A stretch of 64,000 bases of DNA from Penelope pileata. Its lineage: Eukaryota; Chordata; Aves; Galliformes; Cracidae. The notes under the pieces are model-generated. The model had not been told where the DNA came from. It searched no databases and worked only from the letters and a program-made list of their open reading frames with translations. Of this stretch, positions 14,378 to 28,313 are shown one piece after another. Where the stretch lies: NCBI GenBank assembly GCA_013396635.1, contig WBMW01002277.1:54482-118481 (forward strand), read 5' to 3'. Position numbers and translations under genes: made by a program. Positions within the stretch are counted from its first letter, which is position 1. Each line of letters begins with the position of its first letter.

Positions 14378-16893
14378 CTGCAAAGGCAAACATACAGAGT
14401 TGAAAGTTTCTATACAAGTATCCTATCCATTGTAAGTTAAACTTAAATTTCAAGACAGATTAATGTGTACTTCAAGACAGACAAACGGTATAAACAGCAG
14501 ACAGGATAATTCCTTCTGACTCCTAACCTAACAGTCTTGATACAACCAGAGTCACAGCCTGACTCAGGAATGAAGCTCTGAGATATCTCAGAGGCTGAGT
14601 AACAGAAAGTATGTCTTCATGAGATGCCTCATAACATGGTGTGCTCATGGAGGTTAAGATTTAAACTAGGGAAAATCACTAGAAAAAAAACAGTATTACA
14701 GAAAACTCTCCTGTGTTTGCAGGGTCATGGAAGAAGCAAGTTGATGAACTTGGTCCATCTGGCTTCTCTATAAAACGAACAGCAGGAACACCAAAGCACA
14801 ATTTAGAGCTGGACAGAAAGCTAATCTGTCCTGATCAAACACCATTGCTGTGTGGTGCTATGCCAGTGATGTGAGGAGACAGTACGACTTGGCGATGCTC
14901 ACGGGAGAGATAAAACACAGATAACATCTACAACTAAATGTATGACTGGAGCACACACAGATGTTCCTGCACTGTTGGTCACGTTGCCGGTTTAGACATT
15001 GCTAGCAAAGAACACAGCAGCTCTGGACATAGGAGACTTACTAATGTTGTTTGCCTATTGACACAATTCTTTTACCACTTTTTAACCAATATTTTTAATG
15101 TTGCTAGCTCAATTCTATTTACAGCAGGTACATCCAAAACTCTAGACTTCTTTTTTGATTTCAAACTATATACAATATTTCGGGGTTTATTTCTCTGTAT
15201 TTAGACAGTGACAATGCAGATGGCTGCATCTGTTCCAGTCATCTAAACTCACTTTTTATCAAGAGAAAAATATATTTCTAGGTCATGAGTCATCTCATCC
15301 TGATTTAGCTGTCTCAAACAGGCCAGACAAATTGCACTTGAAAAGTGCCTGTTTCTTTCGATTGATTACAGAAAGAAGACCAGACCACATGCAGATAATT
15401 TATGCGGGAGATGTCTGAATCTTTACATATGAATCCCAGACAACTTGTGTATAAGCAGCACAGTTCATACTTCTCAGTAAAGCTACTCTGCACAGTGTAT
15501 TGTGGAGAGAGGCTGTGGAGCTGCCCTTCCAGTAACTCTACTTCGGGGGCTTCCAAGCTGAACACGGATACGGATATTTTGAGAGAGTCTTTCAATCAGT
15601 TCCTCAAAAATACAAAATAAAAGTACATAAACACACCCTGTCCCCCTTTGTATCTTGTCTAGTGGCCCATGATACCATTTTTAATAGCAGAATTACAAGT
15701 CAGTTTTTAAAATTATTAAGTACTATGTTAATAATAAGGAACAATAAATGGGCTATCAAACATTGTAAGCATTAGGGAAGTGGGGAGAGATGGATAGGGC
15801 TCTGCTTATATTTGTTCACCAGTAGTCTCATGGCAGTTCAATATGTGAACAAGACACAGGTGTGCTTGCATGACTTTATAAAGTGTTGCTTACAGTCACT
15901 CAATCATCACCAAAACTAAACCCACCAGTGTGAGCAGCCTTCTCCTGGAATAAGATTAGACATGTGCAAGACATGTCAAACAAATAAAGAGTCATTCTTT
16001 ACTATTCACACAAAATTATTTCCTCTAGTGAGTTTTCAACATAGTATGAGGATCAAGAAGATGAGAAAGGGAGCTTGCTCATATATATTGTCCACTTTTG
16101 GCACCACTATACAAAAAATATGAAACATAAAAATGAACTTGTTGCATCTGAGATCTTGGGACTACCCAAGACTTTTTACAGGAAGCTTTACAGTGAGCAT
16201 TTTCAGAGGGCTTGAGGAAGAACTATAGCTCTGGAACCTTTTGATTATGGGGTTTACACAGGTTAAATGCACTAAATGTGATCTCTCACATATGTTAGGC
16301 TAAGTAAGCATTTAAGACACATCCACTGGACAGCAGAACTGTTTGAACTAATCACCAAAGAAAATATGTGAGGTGTTTGCAAGTAAAGGATGTGGGAAAG
16401 AGTGCAGAAAGTGATTCTTTGGTACTTAGCAAACAGATGTCAGTGTGGTTCTCCAATAGAAAGTCAAGTGTCAGATCTGTAACTGTGGAAATTCTTTAGT
16501 ATTTTATCCAGACCCTCTGCTTGAGTGAACCTTATTGTTATCTTGCTGTGTTGTAGGCTGAGACAAGTTAATACTTTGGTAGTAGTGAGACTGTACTTGC
16601 TCTCAGAAAAAAAAGGGTACAAAAAAGGTTGGATGTGTTTTTTGCATATATCAAGAGTTTTCACCCATGTGTGCTTCAGTTGCAGCACCAAGTGTTCATA
16701 TTGACAATGAACAGATTGTGCTTGTCTATGCCTGTTATCACCTCGAAGCTTCTAGGAACTAGCATAACAGTGCTTCAGAAGCCAGCAGAAAAAGAAAAAA
16801 AATATCACGGACACTAGTTTTTGACAATTAACAATGTTAACATTACCAATAAGCAACAATAAGCAATAATGGAAATGCTGAATCTGAATGCAC

Positions 16894-16906
16894 TTTTTTT
16901 TTTTTN
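16894..16906. other. Poly-T run ending in an undetermined base
   Basis: Twelve T followed by a single N at 16906. This is probably a homopolymer length that the assembly left unresolved, so local length should not be trusted. Confidence 0.9.
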
Positions 16907-18867
16907 CATATCGGTTATGATAGAGGCAAAATAAAGGAGTGGGAGAAGCAGGAAGTACAACAAGGAAAGAAATACAAAAAGGGAGGAAGAGGTTGAGAGA
17001 AAAATAAGAAATAAGATCAATCTAAGAAGCAAGCAAGAAAGATGAATGAAGAAATAGGAGAAGAGAGGGAAATGAGAAAAAAGACAAATGCTGTTACTAG
17101 CTATTGCAATCTGGGCAAGCTACAACTAACCATCATTTCAAATATCTACAATAGCTGCAGCCAAATGCTGCACTACTTTGCATTTGTTATTGCTCCAGCC
17201 AAACCACAGCTGAAAGAAAAACAGAATGCATAGATGTGAGCCTGTGGCAGAGAGAGGTTTCCTAAACAAAAAAGCCACTGCTAAGCTACAGCTGAGGAGA
17301 AATACAACAGAAATTGCATTTTATATACATACAAAGTATAAGTGTAGAGGACAGAGGAAAAAGGATAAAATATACAGCAAATACATACGAGTTTGCAGTA
17401 TATGGATACTTGGGCTATCAGCTAGGAGGGCACAGGTCTCCCATGGAGCCTGTGTTATACCTACTAGCTATATGTAGTTGCCTTGAATACTTTAGGCATC
17501 TCAAATGGCACTGAATTTGTATATTTAAACAACTGAGTTGAGCCCCAAATACCTATATTATTTAAACAACCACCAATACTACAGTAGTATACCATCTCAC
17601 CATCTTCTATTTATCTCACAGTGGCCCCGTGACTTAATGAAGATCTATTACCTTTGTTGTTTTCCAGATGAGGATTGAAAGCTTAGCAAAATAACTCATG
17701 ATTTACCTAATTCTTTTTGTCTTCTGTCTCCTTTTAGTTAGATGTTTCTGAAGGAATAGAACCAACAAGAAATGCTGGACAGAAGGGATATGAGAGACTT
17801 TTGGTTGTATGCAACTGGAGTGAATCTCCCAATAATCAAGATGGCACATTCTGCCTGGAACATTATTTTCCTCCTTACAGTTTTAGACTGCTACTTCTCA
17901 GCCCACACATGCACGTACAAAAACACTGTACAGAACTACACTGAAGCAAGAAGGCGAAAACTGTTGAGGAGCAGAAGCAAAGCAGTCTGAAGACTCTGAA
18001 GAATCAGAATCTATGGATCAGAGTTATTTTCTCCGTGGGTTATTTATACAACATGGAACTCTTCCTAGATCCGAAATCAAGCTCATTTATCCCAGACCAT
18101 TTGCCAAATGTTTAAAAAACATACATGGATCTATGGTATAAACGTGCACACTCACAAATAATGACATATAGTATTGAGTCTATCAACGTGTTGTGATTTT
18201 GCAGAGATTCAAGGAGAGAAAATTAAATATGAAAAGCACTTTTTTTTTAAATCAACAGAGTTTCTCATGTGTTTGCACAGAAAAGAAAGTATCCCATTGC
18301 CCTTAGCTATAGCAGTGTTTGTTGGTTGGATTAAAGGATGCAGCTTCATTAATCTAGAAGGTCTGAGTCACTTATTAGAATTCTTTAAACTAGTAGTTAA
18401 TTAACTAAATGCAGTGTCAAGGTGTTTCTGCCACCGAATATTTTAGAAGCTGTTTGTAAAGAGAGAAGATAGGTAAAAGAGTAAGTTATGATAAAATTGT
18501 GAGCTTAAAGGTCAGGTTTATCTAGAAATGGCATCAGTTGTTTAATCAGTAAAAAATAATATTCTAATATTCCTAATATTTTAAGACCATTTAAGAAAGG
18601 AAAATGTAAAATAAATACAACATGATACCAAACACTTCTTTGAAGCCTTTCTGAGATGAAATCTTTCATGTGAATTGGTAATCTTGTTTTACCTTGTCAA
18701 GGTGATTATGAATATGGAAAGGATAAGGAAATGCTAACAAGGCATTATTCTAAGAATACATTGAATGTAGCATAACAACTTACTAGCATATCAAAAGCAT
18801 ATCAACTTTGCTTCTTAATTTATTCTGAAGCAAATCTGTGACTTTCGCTCTAGTTTTCATGTCAGTC

Positions 18868-18885
18868 AAAAAAAAAAAAAAAAAA
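18868..18885. repeat. Poly-A run (A18)
   Basis: A homopolymer of 18 A. It could be the tail of an old retrotransposon, but no body is recognisable upstream. Confidence 0.85.
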
Positions 18886-21054
18886 GGAGAGCTGGGCAAA
18901 CTGGGCTTTCTCTCATCTCACTCTAATTTGAGTCTACAATAACCAGCACCTTATCAAAATGTAATATTGTTTAAGCTACATGCCACGCTTTTCACCCATT
19001 GAAGTAGTTTTAGGGGTATGACATGACAGCTGTTTACCAGAGCACAGCAACTATGGAAAGGGAAGGCAGTTAGTTTTATGCAATTCAGTCAAAAATGATA
19101 GTTCCAGGTACACTGGTAGTCAAAAGAGAAGTTTCCATATTGTAACAAAGCCAAGAAATAGCATTTTACTCTTGTAAAAAATAGTAAAGAATTTTAAATG
19201 TGCTAAAATACTTGTAATTAAAGCATTAAATAAACTGCAGCCACTCTGCTGGTGTACAAATACCTTCATGGGTAGTACAGGTACACAATACATCATGCCA
19301 GAAGCCAAGGGCAGGGAGTTGTAAACCGGTGGCTGATCGCTGTAGGCTGATTCATCCATGTGGTACGATACAATGAAGAGACACAGAATACCAGTTCAGC
19401 TCTGACAATAGCACAGCCCTCTAGGGTGGCATGACACCCAAGCTAAAATTCTCTGTTCTTTAGCACTGCTACAGCTATATTGCTTCTGGACTCATCGCTA
19501 GAATGGTCTGACGGTCCCTATCTTATTGCCCCTTGTACTATGCAGAAACGTTTACTGCATCAGCTGAACAATCAGCATCAATTTCTGGCAACACCTGCAG
19601 CTCCCATGCTACCTCTGAGGCAGAACCTGGAAACAATCTGGCTTAATTTACGAACAGGGACTCGGAACAGCTTAGGACAGTCCAGCTGTAAGTCCACATT
19701 GACAAGAGCACTTTAAGCAGAAAGATCAATTTGGATCAATACATGTTATCATGGAGTGAATTTCACTTCATATTATGTCTGTTAAATGCTATTTTTATGG
19801 GGAATGGAAAAGACCACAGAAGTCTTGCATTCCTTTAACTTTCATGCTTACCTTTTTAGAACTTTTCAATAGGCCTGATTCCCAAACAAATGAAGTCAAT
19901 CAAGTATTGCTGCTGCCCTTGCAGACTTTTGACCAGCATGGTATTTATTCAGATGAATTTATATTGCCAAATTACCGCACTCTCCTAAGCAGCACAGTAC
20001 TGCAGAAAGAACCTCTACATCAAGAGGAGAGCCAAATCCTGCTGAAACAAATAGTCAGTGGTGGGCTCAGTGAAATTATCATGTAGCTCCAAATAATCTT
20101 CACTCCAAATCCGGCGCTGACATTTACTTAATGTCTTACCTGTCATTCCCCCACTTCTAAAGGAAGAATGGTACTTACTCAAGGCTCTCATAGGGAAAAT
20201 TAATGTTTTCAGGGCACTTTAAAAATTAAAGTAGCTATATATGTTTGCCAAGCTACCCAGCTGGATTGTGGGCACACTGAGTGAGAGCATTTTTGTTGCT
20301 GTGGACTCTGCATATATTCTCAGTTTCAGTTTTGTTTCATTGGTTGCTTAATAAAATGTGTGGCCACGGATTACCAATGTAAACTATGAGATATATATTT
20401 GCATAAGAAAAATATGCTGCTTTTATTCCAAGCTCAAAAAAGTGGCTGCCTACAGGAAAAAGCAGATTCTAGGAATATAAACATTGGCTGCTTTTTTCAT
20501 TTTTCCTCTTTTCATCCTAAACCTAGCAGAGAGAGAAGCCAGTTTGCAAGCTTATCCACTGAAGCCTAGAGGGGCTCATTCAGTACAGCTGAGTATCTGA
20601 TAAACAGATGATCCAGCTCTGATTATAGAGTGCTGGTATTACTGTTGGATGGACATGACACCAACTCATCCAAACACAAGCCAAACTTCTTTCTCTTGAA
20701 CAGCTACAGATGCCAGTCTTGCACAGAAAGTATATTCCAGCATTGAATATACACACTGAATAGCACCCTGGCTATTGAATTTCATGAGACAGCACAGCTG
20801 CAGCAGCAGTGGTGGGTGACGTACTTGTGCATTTTCGTAACATATATGCAACTTATGAGGGGATAAACAGGGTCTGAAATGACAAAGGGACATGTACCCA
20901 GCCAATATTTGTAGCTAGAATTTTCTAGTGTACATATACAGTACTCTGTATTCCGTTTGCCTGGCATCTGTAAACTCTCAAAGCCCTGTGCAAAGGATAT
21001 TGAGAAAAGTATCAAGAACTTAAAAAGTAGCCATGCAAATTAAAGCATACATAC

Positions 21055-21202
21055 ATGGTACTACAGCCTGGGAGCGATTCTTCTGGATGTTTTCCTCCTG
21101 CTGTGCAGCAGTGGTGGCGTTGGGTTCAGCCTGGTAAGCACAAAGAGCTTCCCACTCTTTCTCCAGACGATTCTTATTTTTCAGATGATCTTCCATGTAG
21201 GA
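21055..21202 (-). CDS. PTPRN2: PTPRN2 exon: start of the tyrosine-phosphatase-like domain
   Basis: A 148-bp exon of 49 codons plus one base (phase 0 to phase 1). The acceptor is TTTTAATTCCAG before TCCTACATGG. The donor is CCAT/GTATGT, chosen over two weaker GT sites 7 and 10 bases upstream because it restores Tyr across the junction (T + AT) and gives the PYDHSR order expected in PTP domains. It encodes SYMEDHLKNKNRLEKEWEAL, CAYQAEPN, a variable stretch (ATTAAQQEENIQ), then KNRSQAVVP. This is the first helix and the pTyr-recognition loop of the PTP fold. Classical active PTPs have KNRY here; this protein has KNRS, in line with phogrin being a poor or inactive phosphatase. Confidence 0.97.
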
Positions 21203-24200
21203 CTGGAATTAAAAGAACACTGTATTAAGCATTGGCTTTTCCAGTCTCAAAGCTAAGCTAGAAGGACGTATCTCAGGATGGAAAGCAGAATGGGAAGATT
21301 TCAGGTACGATTCAGAGCTTCTCCAAGTAAGTACTTGTTCAGAACTTGTTTCCAGATTTGAAAACTGTCGAAAGCTCAGAAACTTTGCCATTATCCTAAA
21401 GGAAAGAATGGTCAGGAATGAAAATATAGAGCATAGGAATCCTGAGCTTTGGGGACACAACACGCTCAGTCTTACTGCACATTGACTGAAGGGACCTTAC
21501 TTCAAGCTCATTTGTGCTATACAAAATAAGACCACTAACGTGTGCCAGCACTAACTGAGAAGAAATGCCTGAAACCTCCAGCTGTGGAGTTTTGGGAGCA
21601 AGCTATTTCTTCTTCAGTACCTAGAAAATGTAAGCACAACTATTTCATTGGGCAACAGGAAAGAAATGAGAGTCAATAGGTAATAATGACTTGCTGTGAC
21701 AACAGCTCAAGTCAAACTGAAAGCTTTCGAAATGAATGTTTAAGCACATATACAAGCTACAACAAACCTGAATCATCAACAGTACAGCTGCTGAGAAGAA
21801 TTAAAAAAATGCCAGGCTAAAGTGTCAAAGCTCAAGTGCTGGGTCACAAGGAGCTCAAACTGCCCATGGATGGGTATGGAGTGAGCCTTGCACTAAGAAG
21901 GTAGTATTAATTAATATTGATATATCTTGTTAAGGATGGTGCCTTGCACTTGGCATTCAGTAAATGCAACAGTGTTTAGGGGAACCTCCTCCAAAGAAAA
22001 TGTAACTGGCTGTCCCAGGAATGGTGGCCCATCAGTATATTGGTGCATGTCTTAGCTTTTTGCAGATCTCACATGGCCAGAGGTTCTGTACAGCACCCGA
22101 TAGGGAATTTGGATCCAGAGGTTTGCCAAAAATTAAGTAAGAACACGCTCCTTTGTCCCATGGTCCTGAAAACTATTCCAAACAGGTGAGGGGAAGACAG
22201 AGGGAAGGAGAAATGGTGGGAAGAACAGAAATCTTCCCCTCCCTGTAGCAATGAAATAAAGAAAGCTATCACCTGGTACTGCAAGTCTATTTATGCAGTC
22301 AAATTACCTTTCAGAGCAACAGAATAACTGCACACTACACCCAGTTCATATCTGTAAACTAAACCCCACACCGCCTTTACCAGGTTGGTTGGCGTCAGCC
22401 CAAGAGTCTCCTCCTGGAGCACACCCTGATGTAGTCCCATCAGAGCAACACCTGTCCAGAAAATGCTCTTGTAAAAAAATCACCAGAAGTACAGAAAGCA
22501 GTTTACTTGCTTAGAACTTTTTTTCCACGTAGCACCTCCATTGTGTGGAGGAGTCCTTCTCAAACGTGCTTTAAAGAAGGGCCATCCTGCCCTCTCAGCA
22601 GGTTTAGCAGAAGGTGCAAAAAGCTCCAAATTCACCTTCTGCCAAACGTGAGCTCTGCTGAAGCTGTCACCCACAGCACTCCCCACCAAGACAGGGTTTG
22701 GGAATTCAGTTGCAAAATTGCTTCTGACGCACAGCTTTGTCTTTGTGCAAGGCTTGTCATCTGTGTGCACCTTTACATGAGATTTGTAAATCATGCCTGT
22801 TACTGAACAGCAGCTCGGGAAGTGATGCTTCCAGAAAGATTACCTGAATGTTTCTGTAAGGACACACACTGTGCTAGAAGAAAGGCTTCTAAAGGAGGCA
22901 GAAAATAGTGGTGGCCTAAATACAATCAAAACACCCACTGCGTGATTGCTTCCTTGCTAAAATGAGGGGAAAAGCGCGGCAGGCGGCGGGGCCCTGACTT
23001 TTGTGATGGGGAGCTGGGGGGCTGTGCAGCCCCATTAGGGTCAGCAGGTGCACACCTGGCCCCATGCTGCAGGCTGCCAGGGGGAATCTGCCCATCCCCT
23101 GGCAGTTTGCTTGTCCTTGGCAAACAGCTGCTGCTGGGGAAAGGGGGAGATCCCACTCTTTTCTCCTGGTAAATTCATGCCTGCACCTGGACACTGAGTG
23201 TATCAGAAAAAAACAATCCCTCCTGCACAGAGAATAGTTGGCATATAAGAATTTTAGTGAGGCAAAGGGGGAAAACAGCAGTGAAATGTTACAGTACCAC
23301 TGAGGCAGGCCTCCTGCTTGAGGAGAGCAGTTTGGCCTGTGGCAGGCAGAGCACAGGCCGGCAAGGAGCAGCCGCCAGCTCCTTCCCATTTTGAGCCACA
23401 GCTTTGTAGTCTGATTCACTTTGGCATGCCCATCAACACAGACTTCACGGACACTTTATGCAGATAGATGGGTCTACCACCACTGAAACTTTCCAAAATG
23501 CCATGAAGTTGTAGCAAAGGGCCCACGAATTCTTCATTCCTAAGGCAGGGCTGCACTGAGCAAGCAGTGTCCTGCTGGCTCCAACTTGTCCATTTGACAA
23601 TCTCTAAGATTAAGTTTTAAAAAGAATTTTTTTTAAAAAAAAAGCTTTTAAATTGTTAAATATAACATAGATGAGGTATTTTGATTGCTTTCAGCAGATA
23701 TGAATTTTTAAAGAACTCATTTCTACTCTAAAAGGAATATTTTCTACTTTTACCTTCAAAGAATCCCGAGCGTAAAAAAACTGAATGTACAAATGAAAAC
23801 ACACTGAAACCTTTACTTTCACCAGAACCACTTTTCATGCAGTCTCAACACCTGCACCACATGGATGAGATTCACAGAGCACTTCTGCCAGATCTTGAAA
23901 AGGCGTCGGACTATTTGAACAGACCCGTGGAAGGCTCAGCTCAGTATGAACATCTGTTTTATGCACGTTTAAATAGCGACTGAGAAAGAAGCCTGCTTTA
24001 AAACGTTCAGAAGTCAGACAATTCCCTCAGAGTTAAGCAGTCTTTCATTTACAGTCCTTCAGAGCCCCTGCTCTCATCCCCATTTTGCTAAACAGAAGCT
24101 TAGTGATTTTGAAATGTTCTCATGGGAGCTGCTGGATGTACATTAAATTGAGTGGAACTTCTGATATTTTAGAGATTGTATGTCTGCTCAGATCCACTCC

Positions 24201-26702
24201 TTAATTAGGATGTTTTCATGAGACATTCTGCAGTGTTTGCCTGGTACAAAAGAAATTCATTACCAAGACGTCAAACACACACATGATTTTCCCTGTCCCA
24301 CAACAGCAGGCAAAATAAATAGAGGTTGTCACCACTGCTACTGCAAAGCTCCTCAGAGCCTGCTGCAAGAGGCAGAGCTCCAGTCTCACCAAGATACCCA
24401 CATCGAGACATGTCATGTAACCCCAAGTACATGCTATTCTTTAAACATGACTTCCTGCTCAGCCAGCTCTCTCGACATACCTTAATTTTCATTAATCTTT
24501 TTTTGCGTTAATTTTCCTTCCACAAGGCCTCACCTGCAAGTGGCAGCCCAGTTTATGCTTTCTCTTCTATGCACAGATTAGATACTCTCGCTACCAAGTG
24601 TTTCCTGGGGATAACAAGGATGCAAAGTCACCCCTCTCTCATCAGTGTGCATGGAGAGGGGGACATGCTGTAACAGCTATTATTATTGTGTGAGACGTGC
24701 CAGTCATAAGGCAAAAGATTGGCTTTCAGCCAGAGGATGAAAAAACATCCCAGGGACAATGAATCTCTGGCCAAGAGAACCAGTGCCAGTGGCAAATGCC
24801 AAGACAGACTCAACATCCCTGAATATAGGCACAAAGAATACGACGGCCTGGCTTGGATTTGGTAAAGCTTCCTGAGTGCTTGGTTGATTCTGTCTTATGG
24901 TGTCAAACCACTTTGTTTTCCTTTTTTCTTTACTCAAGAATTGGCATCCGATGCGTGCTCTGTAGCTAAATTAAGGTTAAGAAATATCACAGTAAAATTT
25001 TAATTGGTCAATCTTCAAATATCTTCTTTAGAAACGCTACGGTTTGCATCTGTCAACCTATTTGTTTTTAAAATGCCTATTTTATTAGCTGATGTTCAGC
25101 TATTACAAAAAGCAATTATTTTTGACAACATACTCCAATACGGTATTTGATTAGACAGTCTTTTCCTGGCTGAGGATGTCTCCTTTAATGAAAAGATGGG
25201 CAGCTCTTAAATTGACAGACCCTGACAGCTCTAATTCAATCTCAGACATCAGCTGAAGAAGAGGATGGGACATTATCCTAATCCTCGTGAACGGTGACCA
25301 CTGCAATCCACTCCCTTCAGATAACAATGTGAGAACCACTGCTCTCAGACTGCTGCTGGTTTTTCTAAAGGTACAGAGATGAAATCAAAATAAGAATCAG
25401 ATGTAAGAGCATCTAAGCTGTTGTTGCTCTGTGCCTCGCTACTTCAGGGAACAGGAACATGAGTGAGCACAGCATTGCTGCCAGGTACATAATGTACCAT
25501 TTCTCCAACAAAGAAAAATATTTGTATATCATAAATCCCAGTTGCTCTGGGATACTTCTCATGCTCAGCCTCTCTGGACGCTATTAAAAAAGTGAGCTGC
25601 CCAGAACATGGTGAGAGCAGGAGTAGTTCCACATGCCCCCTGGGAGCAGAACTCCCTGAGGGAATCAGTTCTTCCAACACAGGCATCCTTAGCAAAGCTG
25701 CCAACCCCTCTGCCCTTCCTCCCCTCATCTTCTCACTCAACCACCAGAATGGCACAGCACATGCTGCAGCCTCTGGAGAAATTAAATCCCTCAATAGTCC
25801 TGGCTGGTCCTGCATTGCTGTGTGGAGGTGGTGGGGACAGAGAAGATGACAGGGGCCAGGCAGTGCCGTGGTGCTTCTCTGCCTTCCTCAGAAGGGATTT
25901 GCATAGGAGAGAACTGGCCTTAGCTGTTATAGAGTAACTGCAAATGTGCACTAAACACTATAAAAACATATTGAAAACAATTTATTTTATTATTCTCTCT
26001 GATTGACTTATATATAAAGGCTTTTTTGACTTTTTGGCTTTGTTTTTCGCTTTGTTTGTTTCTTGTAGGCAACATTGTTCCTAGCATTTTTCTTATTCTC
26101 CTGAAACTTTTGTTGTCTTCAGTGCATATTTCATTCACTACATGTATTCACTATACATAAAGTGCATTTTACTTTTCTGTGTAAATTCAGTTTACTTTCT
26201 ATGTAGCATATGATTCTCTCTTTCCTTTTTCTGGCTTAATACTTTATGACTAGTGGTTTCAGAGTAAATTTTGCTTTTTTTCATTCATACCACTCACTGT
26301 GCTACAGAAATTAGACAGCCGTATCTGATTACCCATTTCCAGACCTACAAATAATGCCTTGTTTTCTCTACTTCATGAAGAAACTTTGCTAGTTATGTTT
26401 AGGTGCCTGTATCTAAAGGAGAAGTCTAAACCACAGTTCATTACTGTTCCTCAGGACACAAACATTTCTGGACTATACATTGTATAGTATGGAAATACTC
26501 AAATATTTCCAGTAAGGAAAAGCAATTCTTATCTGAGATGGCCTTTTCATAAGGATGTCAATGCTGTGGCTTTCCTATTACTGACTTAATTTGCTACTCA
26601 TTTTCACCAATCCATTTATTTCAGCTCTAATCAGCTTACAAAGAATATTATTCTTCTATATAATTTCCTCTTCTATATATTTCAGTGCCTTCATTGTGCT
26701 GG

Positions 26703-26718
26703 TCCATGAATTCATGGA
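26703..26718. repeat. Perfect 16-bp palindrome
   Basis: TCCATGAATTCATGGA reads the same on both strands. It is a short intronic palindrome with no known role, probably chance or part of the neighbouring repeat relic. Confidence 0.7.
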
Positions 26719-26864
26719 TCTGTGCAAACTATACTCCTCCCTTTTGTGGCTCTTTTCTTAAAAGTTAGTTTAATTGTATTTGTTGTACATGTTTTCAGGT
26801 CTAAGCTTTCCAAGCTTCTGAATTACCACTCTGTCAACACTTCTGTGCAGCACCTTGCAGTGTG

Positions 26865-27245
26865 ATACCACCTGTGAAAGTCATTAAGTCACTTCCATCC
26901 ACTTCCAGATCACTATTTAAAAAGCTAAACAAAACTGCAACCAACACCAGTTCCTGTACTCTGCCAGACACTACCATATAGATTTTGATCATTATTCTTC
27001 GTGCTTCATCCTTAGCCACATTTCAATTCACATAATTGTCTTCTAAAAAAATTGACATTAATTTTTCAATTAACTATTCATGAGACAGTTTCAAGGCTTT
27101 ATTGAAATGTAGATATATTATATCTGTTGTTTTCACTTCATCTATTGGTTTTGTAATTTTAGTTAAATAAAAAGCAATCAAGTTTGTCCAGGCAAGATTT
27201 ACTCTCTGTGAAATTATGCACATTCTTACTCATTGTGCAGTTGTA
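26865..27245 (-). mobile_element. Ancient L3/CR1-type LINE relic
   Basis: The plus strand shows the reverse complement of a reverse-transcriptase-region segment typical of old L3/CR1 LINEs. The ordered blocks are: CACCTGTGAAAGTCATTAAG, then AAGCTAAACAAAACTGCAAC, then TGAGACAGTTTCAAGGCTTT ATTGAAATGTAGAT, then ATAAAAAGCAATCAAGTTTG TCCAGGCAAGATTTACTCTC. Block order and spacing agree with the family consensus as I remember it. The copy is heavily diverged with many stops and indels, so it is an inert fossil. It may extend on either side, and the limits are those of the readable similarity. Confidence 0.6.
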
Positions 27246-28270
27246 CAATGGAAAGGATGGAAGAGATTAGCAAACAAAGGAAGGACGCCAGTCTTCCCCA
27301 TCATCTTAAATGAGACCCTCACACTTATCTCCCTTTTGTGCCCTTGAAAAATCTCTCCCTAGATAATCAGCAATTTCTTTTTTAATATGTGTTCCATTAT
27401 TTTCAAGAGCTGGAGTTTGGACTCATGTAATAGCAAAGAAAAGGAGCATTTCTCTTCTCCTCTTTCCTTCTTCCCATTCCTCCTTTTTAAAATTACGATT
27501 ACGCTATTTTTCTATTGTCATGCACTCACACTTGTCTAGTACAGTTCAAATAAAGCTTCCTAAGACGTGTCACTATTAGAATCCTGAAAGAACCATATTC
27601 AGACCACACAAATATTTCTTTGCATTTCATAAGTGTTTCTTACATCCCCTACCACAGTTTCATAGTAGTACTGAAGTTACTTTGGGCTCTTCCTTGTAAA
27701 TAGAAGGCCTGGTCTTTCTTTCTGAGCTGCTGTGATGCTCCTGCATCAGAGACTGAGGGCTGCAAGCTCAGCACATGCACTTCCATGAAGAATGCAGAAG
27801 AAAGTGTGGAAGTAGAGCCACATCATGTCCATACCTTTCCTGTCTTACCTCCTCAGCAAAGCAGACCTTAGACAAAGATAGGATGCACTATCTCAATCAA
27901 CTTATTTCTTCCAGTCAACTAATGCACTAAGAAAATCCCAGTTTTCTCCAAGAGTTGAAACACTTCTGTTTCACTTCTGCTGAAACAATATAGATATTCT
28001 TGGTGTTCTGATCCAACCAATCTGCAATAATGTAGAGCCCATACCTGTTCCCAAGAGCAGATCCATGGCAAATACAGGTTTCAATGTCAACTGTAGAAAA
28101 CTCTGACTTTATCAGGCTACTGAGTCACAGTATATGAACGAATGAAATAAAAAAGAAATTCTGCTGTGGCAACTCATACCCACTAGCTCACAGAACTCAT
28201 ATATGAAAGAAACTTCAACATCTGGCTATAAATTCTCACATACTTTCAATCCTTAGGAACATTCTGCATC

Positions 28271-28313
28271 CACTTACATCAACGGAAACACTCCACTTCC
28301 ACTGGAGCCAGGA
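28271..28313. repeat. Dispersed short motif, copy 1 (unassigned amniote repeat)
   Basis: Contains ACATCAACGGAAACACTCCA then CTTCCACTGGAGCCAGGAT. It resembles three other places in the window that share a TGAAGTCAATGG...CCAxTGACTTCxATGG layout. It is a common-looking degenerate amniote repeat, but I cannot name its family. Confidence 0.4.

Larger units (their letters stand above)
14378..21054 (-). other. PTPRN2: PTPRN2 intron, 6.68 kb
   Basis: Complete intron from GTATGTATGC at 21054 to CTTTGCAG at 14378. It is AT-rich, with only short chance open frames. It contains a T12 run next to an undetermined base at 16906, a purine-rich block (about 16916-17090) of AGAAAG/GGAAG-type sequence, and an A18 run at 18868-18885. 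No transposon was recognised. Confidence 0.9.

Noticed and set aside
22916..23419. 167-codon minus-strand open frame
   Set aside because: Lies in a moderately GC-rich intron block, has a low-complexity Pro/Ser/Cys-rich translation without a domain, and overlaps another long frame in a different phase. Chance is more likely.
25327..25341. GTGAGAACCACTG, resembling the right end of a hAT element
   Set aside because: No matching CAGTGGTTCTC left end or copy of the following 8 bases could be found within several hundred bases upstream, so the element cannot be supported.
25444..25815. 123-codon minus-strand open frame with overlapping plus-strand frames
   Set aside because: No recognisable similarity, no splice or promoter context that stands out, and open frames on both strands point to a stop-poor patch.
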